Assembly (NCBI RefSeq): GCF_002871795.1
Contig: NZ_PNHL01000008.1
Span: 30,266-94,265 of the forward strand
Length of the DNA: 64,000 bases
Reading direction: 5' to 3'
Origin: Brachybacterium sp. UMB0905
Lineage (GTDB): Bacteria; Actinomycetota; Actinomycetes; Actinomycetales; Dermabacteraceae
Program-made: the position numbers and the translations under genes
Notes under the pieces: model-generated
The model's database searches: none
What the model was told of the DNA's origin: nothing
The model's input: the letters and a program-made list of their open reading frames with translations, nothing else
Shown: positions 52,424 to 61,521 of the stretch, in pieces
Numbering within the stretch: position 1 is the first letter of the stretch
How the letters are laid out: each line of letters begins with the position of its first letter

Positions 52424-55400
52424 AGCTGCTCCCCTTCGTCCTGGAGCGGGCAGGAGCTGCGGACGGCGCAGCGGCTGCAGTGCGGATTCCGTCGCGCCGT
52501 CACCGTCGGCCCGGAGACTTCGCGGGCCACTTCGGTGACGACGGTGTCAAACCAGGTGGGGTCCTCGGCGCGGGTGAGGGCGCCCTGGGTGCGCACGGCG
52601 GCGCGGCGGGTTCCGGTGCCGACGTACACCAGCTGCGCCCCGTTGAGTCTCTCCCCGGCGCCTGCTCCGAGCTGCTCGTCCAGGGCGCCGTCGCGCACGG
52701 CCGCCTGGTAGGCCGCAAGCTGCAGGTCCTCTTCGGCTTGGGCGGCGGTCTTGGGGCTGCGGCCGGTCTTGAGGTCCACCACGCGCAGGCCCGTCTCATC
52801 ACCCTCAATGCGGTCGATCGTGCCGCGCAGGTGCACTGGCCCGAGCTCGAGAGTGAAGGGGGCTTCGATCGCGCGGGGCTGTCCGGCGCCGCGCAGATGT
52901 TCGGCCAGCAGCAGGGCGGCGTCCTCGGCGTGGCGGATCCGGCGCCGCCCGGACCACGTGGCGGAGCCGGGGACGGCGCGCAGCAAGCTGTGCAGCTCGC
53001 CGAGCAGATCGGTGCGCGCCTGCTCGGTGTCCGGCACCCCGGCGGGGTGTCGCTGGGCCAGCAGGTGCAGGGCGGTGCCGATCAGCGGGGCGGGGCTGCC
53101 GGTCCGGGTGCCGCCGGAGCGTTCGAACAGCCAGGCGCGCGGGCAGGCGGCGGCGCGTTCCAGGGCTGACGGGGACAGGGTCGGTGCGGTTCCCGCGTCC
53201 TGCAGCGGCTCGACGGAGCTGGGGGGCTGGTGGTACCACTGGGCGGGGTCGGTGCCGGGGGCGCCGGAGCGCCCGAGCTGGGCGAGAGCGCGGGCGGCAT
53301 CAGCGGCCGCATCGGGGTCATCTCCATGCAGGCGGGTGCGCAGCGCGGCGACGAGGCGGCGCACATCGGGGGCGGGCCCGGGGTCTGCGCGCAGGTCGTC
53401 TTCACCCACCCAGGGCGGCGCCGCCGCGGGGTCCGCGGCGATGCGTTCGAGCACCTCCACGAGGGCGGAGGGCTCGCCGTGCTCGTCCTCGACCGCGGTG
53501 ATCAGCACGCGGCAGCGGGCGCGGGAGAGGGCGCTGAGGACCAGCCGCAGCTCATCGGCCAGCACCTGCTGGCGCTGCAGGGCCCGCAGCGCCTCGATGT
53601 TCTCGGGCACCTCCTGTTCGCCGCGCACTCCGGCTATCAGCGACAGCTCCGTGGCGCCGAAGAGGGTGGAGCGCAGTCGCAGATCCGGCCACGCGCCCTC
53701 CTGGACGCGGGCGAGCACCACGGTGTCGCGATGCTCGTCGGCGAGCTGGGCGGGGGTGAGCACAGCGACGCGACCGCGGGCGGGGGTGGCGGCGGCGAGG
53801 GTGTCCTCGACCACGGCCTGGGCGCGGATCTGTTCGATGAGCTCCCCGGCCCCGGCGCCGGGCCGACGGTCGGTGAGGCGCTCGGCCGCGGCGAACAGCT
53901 CCAGCAGCGCATCCAGCCGCCCGGCGGCCAGGCGTGCCCGGGCCCCGTCGGTATCGGCGGCATCGCCCAGTGCGGCATGCCGCCAGCCGGTGGCGAGCCG
54001 TGCCGCGTCCCAGGTGTGCCACAGCACCTGTTCGGCGGGCTCGTCGCGATGCTCGCGGGCGGCGCGGAGCATGGCGCGTACGCGGTGCACGGGGGCCGCG
54101 GCGCGGTCGCGCTCGGCGGGGTCGGGCAGGCCCGGCACCTCGTCGTCGACCAGCGCACGAGCCAGCAGCTCCTCGCTGCGGGGGCCGTTCTCTGGCCCGT
54201 CGCCCGGTGCGGGGTCCGCCGCCGCGGCGCGGTCGCGGTGGGCGCTCAGCAGCAGGCGCCGGATGCGGCGCAGGCGCAGCGCGTCGGCGTCCCCGAAGGG
54301 GCCGCGCAGCAGCGCAGTGGCGGTCGCGGGATCGGGGCGGGCCCCCTCCTCTGCTTGGCCGAGTTCGAGGATGGTCAGCAGGTCGGCGATCACCGGCACG
54401 TCGCGCAGCGGCTGTGGCCGATGGGGCACATGGACGCGCAGCCCGGTGCGGGCCAGCAGCTCGGCGACATCCGCGACGGCGGCCCCGGAGCGGCACACCA
54501 CCGCCATGTCATCGAGCGGGACGCCCTGGCCGTGGTGCAGGTCGCGCAGCACGGAGCCGATCAATCGCGCCTCATCGAGCGCATCCCGGGCGCGCAGGAC
54601 CGCCAGGCCCCCGGGCGCGCCCGTGCGGGGCCGACGGGAGCGTGCCGGGGCACCGGCGAGCGGGAGACGCCCGCGCAGTGCATCGACCACCGCCGCGGGC
54701 CCGTCCTGCTGTGCGCGGGAGCTCTCGAGCAGCACCTCCTGCGGGCCACCCTGCTGGCCCCCCGGCGAGCCGGTGAGACGTTCACGCAGGCGCGCCGCCG
54801 CATCGGGCAGGGCGCCACGGAAGGTGTCCACGGCGGTATCAGGACTGGAGAGGACGAGCAGGCGGGCTCCGGCATCGGCGAGCGCGAGCAGCAGTTCGAC
54901 GCCGGCCGCGGTGAGGTCCTGGGCGTCGTCGATGATCACGGCGCGGGCGGGCGGGGGGCTGAGCGGGTCCGCGGCCAGGTGGCCGACGGCGCGGCGCAGC
55001 AGCGCTCCGGAGTCCAGGCGCTCTCCCGCGTCCAGGGCTGAGGCGGCCTCGAGGTCGAGCACGCCGAGGTAGTCGCGCTGGATCGCGGCGGCGTCGACCC
55101 AGGCGGGGCGCCCCCGGTCGCGGCCCAGCTGCTCGAGGTCAGCGGGGGTGAGCCCCAGCTCCGCGGCGCGAGTGAGGAGGTCCCGCAGTTCGGTGCGGAA
55201 GCCGGGGAGGGCGCGGGCGGCCGGATCGGTGCTGAGGTACCAGTCCTCCCGCAGCGCGATCAGCTCCCCCAGCAGCGCATCCTGCTCGGCCCCGGTGACC
55301 AGGGTGGGCTCGGGGGCGCCGCGGCGCCGCGCGGCGGTGCGGCAGATCGAGAACCCGAGGGCCGACGGGGTCATCACCGACACGCCGCCTTCCCCGGCCG

Positions 55401-55692
55401 CGCCCAGCGCATCACGCAGGATCCCGGCGTTGCGGCGGCGCGGCGCCAGCAGCAGCGTGTCCTCCCCGCGGGCGCGCGCCTGCGTGGCAGCGCACAGCGC
55501 CAGGGCCGTGCGGCCCGCGCCGGGGGCGGCGTGGACGATCATGCTGCGTCCGGCCAGGAACGTCTCGAGCGCGGTGGCCTGCGCGGCATCGAGCTGCGCG
55601 GCATCGAGCACGGGCGGCAGGGCGCCCAGATCAGGGCCCAGCAGCCTGATCTGCTCACCGTCGGCCCGCTGGCCGTCTCGTCTTGCGCGCAT
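52420..55692 (-). CDS. adnA: AdnA: partner subunit of AdnAB, with altered ATP site
   Basis: A 1090-aa UvrD/AddB-like protein. The N-terminal motor domain has a changed Walker A, HAAPGAGRTAL (Arg61 where Lys is expected), and a Walker B reading IIDDAQDL, so ATP hydrolysis may be lost or weak. The C-terminus has the nuclease core RVVDLKTGRSPK, flanked by ACPRAWLF and by HCSRCAVRSSCP, Cys residues that fit an AddB-type iron-sulfur cluster holding the nuclease closed. The start at 55692 is chosen because TGCAAT is 6 nt upstream on this strand; a longer frame would add 45 poorly conserved residues. Confidence 0.9.
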   Translation of the reverse strand: MRARRDGQRADGEQIRLLGPDLGALPPVLDAAQLDAAQATALETFLAGRSMIVHAAPGAGRTALALCAATQARARGEDTLLLAPRRRNAGILRDALGAAGEGGVSVMTPSALGFSICRTAARRRGAPEPTLVTGAEQDALLGELIALREDWYLSTDPAARALPGFRTELRDLLTRAAELGLTPADLEQLGRDRGRPAWVDAAAIQRDYLGVLDLEAASALDAGERLDSGALLRRAVGHLAADPLSPPPARAVIIDDAQDLTAAGVELLLALADAGARLLVLSSPDTAVDTFRGALPDAAARLRERLTGSPGGQQGGPQEVLLESSRAQQDGPAAVVDALRGRLPLAGAPARSRRPRTGAPGGLAVLRARDALDEARLIGSVLRDLHHGQGVPLDDMAVVCRSGAAVADVAELLARTGLRVHVPHRPQPLRDVPVIADLLTILELGQAEEGARPDPATATALLRGPFGDADALRLRRIRRLLLSAHRDRAAAADPAPGDGPENGPRSEELLARALVDDEVPGLPDPAERDRAAAPVHRVRAMLRAAREHRDEPAEQVLWHTWDAARLATGWRHAALGDAADTDGARARLAAGRLDALLELFAAAERLTDRRPGAGAGELIEQIRAQAVVEDTLAAATPARGRVAVLTPAQLADEHRDTVVLARVQEGAWPDLRLRSTLFGATELSLIAGVRGEQEVPENIEALRALQRQQVLADELRLVLSALSRARCRVLITAVEDEHGEPSALVEVLERIAADPAAAPPWVGEDDLRADPGPAPDVRRLVAALRTRLHGDDPDAAADAARALAQLGRSGAPGTDPAQWYHQPPSSVEPLQDAGTAPTLSPSALERAAACPRAWLFERSGGTRTGSPAPLIGTALHLLAQRHPAGVPDTEQARTDLLGELHSLLRAVPGSATWSGRRRIRHAEDAALLLAEHLRGAGQPRAIEAPFTLELGPVHLRGTIDRIEGDETGLRVVDLKTGRSPKTAAQAEEDLQLAAYQAAVRDGALDEQLGAGAGERLNGAQLVYVGTGTRRAAVRTQGALTRAEDPTWFDTVVTEVAREVSGPTVTARRNPHCSRCAVRSSCPLQDEGEQL

Positions 55693-55868
55693 GCCCCCAT
55701 TGCACCGCATGGTCCTGACAACGCTGCACACCGCTGGTCGGCCAGGCAACTCGCTGGTCGGCTCGGGGCCATGTGAACGAATCGGCGGACACGCGGCGGT
55801 ACAGTAGCGGAGCCCTACGTTCTCCATGCCGCTGCGGCGGCGTGCTCCCCGAAGTCCCGGAGGCCCTC

Positions 55869-56501
55869 GTGTCGACTCCCCCCACGGTCCGACTGCCGCG
55901 CGCCGAGCGTCGTGCCCAGCTGCTCGAGGTCGCCACCGAGGTGTTCACGGCTAACGGCTACCAGGCCACCTCGATGGATGACATCGCCAAGGCCGCCGGC
56001 GTCACCAAACCTGTGCTCTACCAGCATTTCGACACCAAGGAGACGCTGTTCGTCGAGGTCCTGGGGATCGTCGGCGAGCGCATGCTGGCCGAGGTGCGGG
56101 CGCTGGAGGCGCCGGACATGCGGCCGCGCGAGCGGATCCGGCACGGCCTGCTGCGCTTCTACCGCTTCATCTCCCTGGAGAACTCGCTGCGGCTGTTCAC
56201 CGGCCAGGAGGCGGTCTCCGATGCGGTGCGCGCACGGATGACCGAGGTGCTCGATGAGATGGCGCTCGAGCTGGGCCGGGTGCTCATGACCATCCGACAC
56301 CTGTCCACCGAGGAGGCCCGCGTGCTGGGCCGTGGCCTGATCTCCTACACCCAGCTGGCCGGGCAGCTGCTGCACGAGGCGTCCGATGACGCCGCACGGG
56401 AGGAGATCCTGGAGACGATGGTCACGATCATCTTCAGCGGCGTCTCCGGGTTCCGGATGCGTGATGGCGTGCTGGACGACGAGGGCCGCACCACGCGCTG
56501 A
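55869..56501 (+). CDS. TetR family transcriptional regulator
   Basis: A 210-aa repressor-type protein. Residues about 10-55 form the TetR DNA-binding domain (RAERRAQLLEVATEVFTANGYQ, then DDIAKAAGVTKPVLYQHFDTKETLF). The C-terminal alpha-helical ligand domain shows nothing diagnostic. The start is GTG with GGAGG 6 nt upstream; the preceding open frame has no support. Its target may be itself or the DUF3107 and metallophosphoesterase genes downstream. Confidence 0.92.
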   Translation: MSTPPTVRLPRAERRAQLLEVATEVFTANGYQATSMDDIAKAAGVTKPVLYQHFDTKETLFVEVLGIVGERMLAEVRALEAPDMRPRERIRHGLLRFYRFISLENSLRLFTGQEAVSDAVRARMTEVLDEMALELGRVLMTIRHLSTEEARVLGRGLISYTQLAGQLLHEASDDAAREEILETMVTIIFSGVSGFRMRDGVLDDEGRTTR

Positions 56502-56610
56502 CCCCCGTCGCGAGCAGCGCGGCCTCATCGGGTGCATCGCGCCCACCTGCCATCGGACTGTGGCATCTCATGCCTGCTCGGACGCACAGCCCGAGAACGT
56601 GCGCGACGCG

Positions 56611-56616
56611 TAGACT
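56611..56616 (+). promoter_or_regulatory. -10 box of the DUF3107-metallophosphoesterase pair
   Basis: TAGACT, about 50 nt before the DUF3107 start, is followed by a leader ending in GGAGGAGAGG. No clear -35 was seen. Confidence 0.45.
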
Positions 56617-56668
56617 CCCCGCTGACCACCACAGCGACCCGCCCGCGGGCGGAGGAGAGGACAGCCCC

Positions 56669-56890
56669 ATGGAGATCCGCATCGGCATCCAGCACTCGCC
56701 CCGCGAGATCGTCGTCGAGTCCACCGAGGAGGCCGACGCTGTGCTCGAGCGTCTGAGCGCCGCGGTGTCCGACGGCGCCCCCGTCACCCTCACGGACGAC
56801 AAGGGCCGCACCGTCCTGATCCCCGGGGCGAAGGTCGCCTACGCGGAGGTGTCCACGGAAGAGCCCCGCCGCGTCGGCTTCCTCGGCTGA
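56669..56890 (+). CDS. DUF3107 family protein
   Basis: A 73-aa beta-rich protein beginning MEIRIGIQHSPREIVVES and ending AYAEVSTEEPRRVGFLG. This matches the actinobacterial DUF3107 family (ATP-binding protein in some annotations), a small conserved protein of unknown role usually near a TetR gene and helicases, as here. GGAGGAGAGG lies 9 nt before the ATG. The next gene starts 3 nt after its stop. Confidence 0.9.
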   Translation: MEIRIGIQHSPREIVVESTEEADAVLERLSAAVSDGAPVTLTDDKGRTVLIPGAKVAYAEVSTEEPRRVGFLG

Positions 56891-56893
56891 CCG

Positions 56894-58699
56894 ATGACCG
56901 TGCCGGAGGAGGAAGCGGCGAACACCCCGGGTCCCCCGTCCACAACACCGGACGGCTCGGCGCCCGCCCAGCAGTCCGCGCCCGCCCAGGAGCCGTCTTC
57001 CCCGCGGCGGGGACGGCGTGCTCTCAGCGTCCTGACCACGGTCCTGGTCGGGGTGCTCGGGGCGATGGTGGGCCTGCTGCTGGTGCCCTCGACGCCCGTG
57101 GACGTCGGGCCGCTGCACGCGACCGTGCATCTGCGGCCCTCCCTCGACTCCGCCACGGTCCTCCTGCTGCCTCCCGTGGGCGAGGTGGCCTTCGACTCCC
57201 ACACCGCACCGGTGCGCATCGAGGCGACGGTGCAGAGCGTCGACATCGAGAAGGCGCAGGACCTGTTCACCTCGATGGAAGGACTGCGGGAGCTGCAGCG
57301 CACCGCCCCGGAGGCGATCACCGCAGCGGCCGCACAGAACGCGGTGCTGAACGCCCTGTTCGCCGCGGCCGGGGCAGGTCTGGCGGTGGGCCTGACGTTC
57401 CGGCGGGTACGACGGGCGCTGATCGCCGCCGGCTCCACTGTCGCGGTGGTCGGGGTGTCCGTCGGCGCGACGGCCGTGACCTTCTCTCCGCACTCCCTCG
57501 CGCAGCCGCGCTTTGAGGGGCTGCTCTCCCAGGCCGCGTATATCGCGGACCTGGGGCAGGGCAAGGCGATCGACTACCAGAACTACCGCGACACCCTCGC
57601 GGAGTTCGTCGGACAGGTCTCGGCGCTGTACATCGCCGCGGACTCCCTGCCGGCGGGGCTGGATCGCGAGAACGTGATCACCGTGTTGCATGTCTCGGAC
57701 ATCCACGACAATCCGCAGGCCTACGACGTCATCGACCAGCTCAACGGCCAGTTCGACATCGACCTGGTGATCGACACCGGGGACATCGTCTCCTGGGGCA
57801 CGCCGCTCGAGAACGAGCTGCTGCACCGCATCGGCTCACTGGATGTGCCGTACGTGTACATCAGCGGCAACCATGACGGGCAGGCTGCGGCGGAGGTCAT
57901 CGAGTCCCAGCCCAACGCGACAGTGCTGGACAACGAGATCGAAGAGGTCGCGGGGCTGACGATCGCCGGGATCGGCGACCCCCGTTTTGCGGCCGATGAC
58001 GACTCCGATGCGGGCGGCTGGCGCGAGGGCGATCAGGCGGTCATCGCGAGCGTGTTCCAGCTGGGCGAGACCATTGAGGCCTATAACGCCGAGAACCCCG
58101 ATAATCCCGTGGACATCGCGCTGATCCACGACCCGACGAAGCCGGAGGGCATGCTGGGGCGGGTCCCGCTGGTGCTGTCCGGGCATATGCACACCTCCTC
58201 CGTGGAGCGGGACCGTGAGGGCTCGGGCACCGAGTGGATGACCGTCGGATCCACCGGTGGGGCGCTCGCCTCCGGGGGTGTGCAGCCGGTGCTGCGCGGC
58301 GAGGATCCGCTGGACCTCACGGCCCGGATGCTCTACTTCGATGCCGAGACCAAGCGGCTTGTGGCCTATGACGACATCGTCATGGGGGGCCTGGGCCTGG
58401 TGTCGGTGTCGATCCAGCGCGCGCAGGAGAGCCGCGAGGAGCTGGAGCTGACGATCCCTGAGGGCGCCGAGACCCCGGAGGGCACGATCCCGCCGGAGCA
58501 GGAGGTCGAGCCCGGCGAGGGCCTGCCCGATGAGGATCGCGTGACGCCGACCGACCCGATCAGCCCGCTGCCGAGCGACGGCGGCGGCGCCGAGAGCCGG
58601 GATCCGCAGGACGCCACCGATGGGCAGGGCGGCGCCGATGGCCAGGACGGCGCCGACGCGCAGGGCGGCGGGGAGGACGCCGAGCAGCCCGCGGGGTGA
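56894..58699 (+). CDS. membrane-anchored metallophosphoesterase
   Basis: A 601-aa protein with a Pro-rich cytoplasmic start, a transmembrane helix near 44-66 and a pair near 152-195, then a calcineurin-like phosphoesterase domain facing outside. Its metal-site motifs are in order: VSDIHDN (about 270), DTGDIVSW (about 294), ISGNHDG (about 322), LIHDPT and LSGHMHTS (about 430). The last 100 residues are acidic and Gly/Gln/Asp-rich. It is probably a cell-surface phosphoesterase, and the substrate is unknown. It is coupled to DUF3107 and followed by the helicase gene. Confidence 0.87.
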   Translation: MTVPEEEAANTPGPPSTTPDGSAPAQQSAPAQEPSSPRRGRRALSVLTTVLVGVLGAMVGLLLVPSTPVDVGPLHATVHLRPSLDSATVLLLPPVGEVAFDSHTAPVRIEATVQSVDIEKAQDLFTSMEGLRELQRTAPEAITAAAAQNAVLNALFAAAGAGLAVGLTFRRVRRALIAAGSTVAVVGVSVGATAVTFSPHSLAQPRFEGLLSQAAYIADLGQGKAIDYQNYRDTLAEFVGQVSALYIAADSLPAGLDRENVITVLHVSDIHDNPQAYDVIDQLNGQFDIDLVIDTGDIVSWGTPLENELLHRIGSLDVPYVYISGNHDGQAAAEVIESQPNATVLDNEIEEVAGLTIAGIGDPRFAADDDSDAGGWREGDQAVIASVFQLGETIEAYNAENPDNPVDIALIHDPTKPEGMLGRVPLVLSGHMHTSSVERDREGSGTEWMTVGSTGGALASGGVQPVLRGEDPLDLTARMLYFDAETKRLVAYDDIVMGGLGLVSVSIQRAQESREELELTIPEGAETPEGTIPPEQEVEPGEGLPDEDRVTPTDPISPLPSDGGGAESRDPQDATDGQGGADGQDGADAQGGGEDAEQPAG

Positions 58700-58778
58700 C
58701 CCGTGTCGCCTCCGGGCGGAAGGGGTGGGGCCGGGCTATACGATGGCCGGGACCATTCGAGACCCAGAGAGATCCACG

Positions 58779-60581
58779 GTGACACAGATCAATCCCCGCA
58801 CCGACGAGGCCGTGTCGGCCTCCTCCGCCGTCGAGCCCAGCTCCGGCGCCCCCGCTCCCCAGCCCCAGCAGACCTTCGCGGACTTCGATGTCCGCTCCGA
58901 CATCGTCGAGGCGCTCGCCGAGCAGGGCATCGTCCACCCCTTTCCGATCCAGTCGCTGACCCTGCCGGTCGCGCTGAAGGGCCGCGACATCATCGGCCAG
59001 GCGAAGACCGGCACCGGCAAGACGCTGGGCTTCGGCATCCCGCTGCTGCAGAACACCGTCGCACCGGGCGAGCCGAACCCACAGGGCCGCACGATCGATA
59101 AGCCCCAGGCCCTCGTGGTGCTGCCCACGCGCGAACTCGCCGTGCAGGTGGCGCAGGATCTGCAGGCCGCCTCCGCCAAGCGCACCGTGCGCGTGCTGAC
59201 CGTCTACGGCGGGCGCGCCTATGAACCGCAGATCGAGGCTCTGGCCAAGGGCATCGATGTCGTGGTGGGCACGCCGGGCCGTCTCATCGACCTGATGCGC
59301 CAGAAGCACCTGGACCTCTCACAGGTCTCCACCGTGGTGCTCGACGAGGCCGATGAGATGCTGGACCTGGGCTTCCTCGAGGACATCGAGAAGCTCATGC
59401 AGGCGGTGCCGACGAATCGGCAGACGATGCTGTTCTCCGCCACCATGCCGGGGCCGATCATGGCGCTGGCGCGGCGATTCATGCTGCAGCCCACGCATAT
59501 CCGCGCCCACGACCCCTCGGACACCGCCCGCACCAAGGCGGACATCAAGCAGGTGGTCTACCGCGCTCATCAGCTCGACAAGATCGAGGTGATGGCGCGG
59601 GTGCTGCAGGCGCGCGGCCGCGGGCTGACCATCGTCTTCATGCGCACCAAGCGCCAGGCGGACCGCGTGGCCGGTGACCTGGCCGATCGCGGCTTCGCCG
59701 CCGCGCCTCTGCACGGTGACCTGGGCCAGGGGGCGCGTGAGCAGGCGCTGCGCGCCTTCCGCAACGGCAAGATCGACGTGCTGGTGGCGACCGATGTGGC
59801 CGCGCGCGGCATCGACGTCGAGGACGTCACCCACGTGGTGAACTGGAACTGCCCGGACGATGACAAGACGTACCTGCACCGCACGGGCCGCACCGGGCGC
59901 GCGGGCAAGAAGGGCACCGCGATCACGTTCGTGGACTGGGAGGACCTGGCGCGCTGGGCGCTGATCGCCCGCCAGCTGGGGCTGGAGTCCACCGAAGCGG
60001 TCGAGACGTACTCGACGTCCGAGCATCTGTTCACGGACCTGGACATCCCCACCGAGGCCAAGGGCACCCTGCCCAAAGATCAGCGCACCCGCGCCGGTCT
60101 GGACGCGGAGGAGATCGAGGACCTGGGCGGCCCGGACTCCCGTCGGCGCGAGCAGCGCGGCGGTCGGGAGGGCGGTCGCGGAGGCCGGGGCGGTCGGGGT
60201 GGCGGCCGCGGTGGTCGCTCCGGTGGCCGTGGCGGTCGTGGCGGCGCGCAGGGTGAGGGCGAGGATTCCGGTGAGGGCCGCTCTGAGCGGCCGCGCCGCA
60301 AGCGGTCCCGCTCGCGCACCCGCCGCGTGAACGGCGAGGTCGTGAGCCGGGAGCGCACCGGCGGTGAGGACGGCTCGAAGGGCGGCGCCGAGAGCGGTGG
60401 CTCGTCCGGCGGCGAGCGCTCCGGCGCGCAGCAGGGCTCCGGCTCGGGCGAGCGCTCCGGCGAGGGGCGTCCCCGTCGGCGCCGTTCCCGCGGCGGTCGC
60501 GGCCGCGGCCGACGCGGCGGCAACCAGGGCGACCAGCAGCAGGGCGGCAGCAGCGCAGACGGCGGGGCCCCCGAGGCCTGA
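58779..60581 (+). CDS. DEAD-box ATP-dependent RNA helicase
   Basis: A 600-aa RNA helicase. Visible motifs are Q (FPIQSLTLPVAL), I (AKTGTGKT), Ia (PTRELA), II (DEADEML), III (SAT), V (TDVAARGID) and VI (HRTGRTGRAG). From about residue 450 the tail is rich in RGG and acidic repeats (GGRGGRGGRGGGRGGR), giving RNA binding without a fixed fold. It would remodel RNA structure in ribosome assembly or decay. The start is GTG at 58779 with AGAGAGA upstream; an in-frame ATG lies at 58743, just inside the -10 box TACGAT (58739-58744). Confidence 0.93.
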   Translation: MTQINPRTDEAVSASSAVEPSSGAPAPQPQQTFADFDVRSDIVEALAEQGIVHPFPIQSLTLPVALKGRDIIGQAKTGTGKTLGFGIPLLQNTVAPGEPNPQGRTIDKPQALVVLPTRELAVQVAQDLQAASAKRTVRVLTVYGGRAYEPQIEALAKGIDVVVGTPGRLIDLMRQKHLDLSQVSTVVLDEADEMLDLGFLEDIEKLMQAVPTNRQTMLFSATMPGPIMALARRFMLQPTHIRAHDPSDTARTKADIKQVVYRAHQLDKIEVMARVLQARGRGLTIVFMRTKRQADRVAGDLADRGFAAAPLHGDLGQGAREQALRAFRNGKIDVLVATDVAARGIDVEDVTHVVNWNCPDDDKTYLHRTGRTGRAGKKGTAITFVDWEDLARWALIARQLGLESTEAVETYSTSEHLFTDLDIPTEAKGTLPKDQRTRAGLDAEEIEDLGGPDSRRREQRGGREGGRGGRGGRGGGRGGRSGGRGGRGGAQGEGEDSGEGRSERPRRKRSRSRTRRVNGEVVSRERTGGEDGSKGGAESGGSSGGERSGAQQGSGSGERSGEGRPRRRRSRGGRGRGRRGGNQGDQQQGGSSADGGAPEA

Positions 60582-60599
60582 GCTCGTCAGCGCCCTGCG

Positions 60600-61484
60600 T
60601 CAGGGGCGGATCAGCCTCGTGCCGCTCGTCCCGCGCGCCTCGATCTGCTCGAGCACCTGCGGCGCGGTGAGGTTCTCCCCCAGCTCATTGGGCTTGCCGG
60701 CCCCGTGGTGGTCGCTGCCGCCGGTGATCAGCAGGTCGTGACGGCGGGCGAACTCACTCAGGCGCTCACGCTCATCGGACCCGTGCTCACGGTGGTGCAC
60801 CTCCACCCCATCGAGCCCGGCTGCCACCATCGCCTCGAGCAGCTCGAGCGGCAGCGCATCCCCGCGGGTCACCGAGCCGGGGTGGGCTGCGATCGAGACG
60901 CCTCCGGCCTCACGGATGAGCTCGATCACCCGCACCGGATCAGGCGCGTAGTACGGCACGTAGTAGGGGCCGCGCGGGGAGAGGATCTGCGCGAAGGCCT
61001 CGGAGCGGTCCGTCACCACACCCTGGGCCACGAGCGCATCGGCGATATGGGGGCGCCCGATGACGGTCGAGTCGTCGGCCACCTGGGAGGTGACATCATC
61101 CCAGCGCAGCGGATGATCCGCGCCGATGCGGTCCACCATGGCGCGAGCCCGCTCATCACGGGAGGCGCGGGCCCGGGCCATCTCCACGGCGAGCCCCGTG
61201 TCCGCTGCAGGATCCGGCAGCAGGGCGAGGATGTGCACGCTGCGCCCGTCATACTCGGCGGAGACCTCGATGCCCGGCACCACCGCGACGCCGCTCGCGG
61301 CGACCGCCTCCGGCAGCTCCTCCCAGCCCGCTACCGTGTCGTGATCGGTCAGCGCCAGCACGTCCAAGCCCGCTGCGGCGGCATCGGCGAACAGCTCCCG
61401 CACCGACGTGGTGCCGTCGGACCACGAGGAGTGGGAGTGCAGATCGATCCGCGGGCGGGGCCCGACGTCCGGCTCATCACTCAT
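60600..61484 (-). CDS. PHP domain phosphoesterase (RNase AM/YciV-like)
   Basis: A 294-aa protein of the PHP superfamily. The four metal-binding motifs are readable: RIDLHSHSSWSDG (His pair and Asp), LTDHDTV, VVPGIEVSAEY and the later SIAAHPGS plus GGSDHHG. Members act as 3'-5' exonucleases on short RNA or as nucleotide phosphoesterases. TAGGCT on this strand (61496 to 61491) is exactly 6 nt before the ATG, so translation is probably leaderless. It diverges from aminopeptidase P. Confidence 0.9.
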   Translation of the reverse strand: MSDEPDVGPRPRIDLHSHSSWSDGTTSVRELFADAAAAGLDVLALTDHDTVAGWEELPEAVAASGVAVVPGIEVSAEYDGRSVHILALLPDPAADTGLAVEMARARASRDERARAMVDRIGADHPLRWDDVTSQVADDSTVIGRPHIADALVAQGVVTDRSEAFAQILSPRGPYYVPYYAPDPVRVIELIREAGGVSIAAHPGSVTRGDALPLELLEAMVAAGLDGVEVHHREHGSDERERLSEFARRHDLLITGGSDHHGAGKPNELGENLTAPQVLEQIEARGTSGTRLIRP

Positions 61485-61521
61485 ACCTCCAGCCTAGACC
61501 GGGGCGTGAGACCATCGGGGG

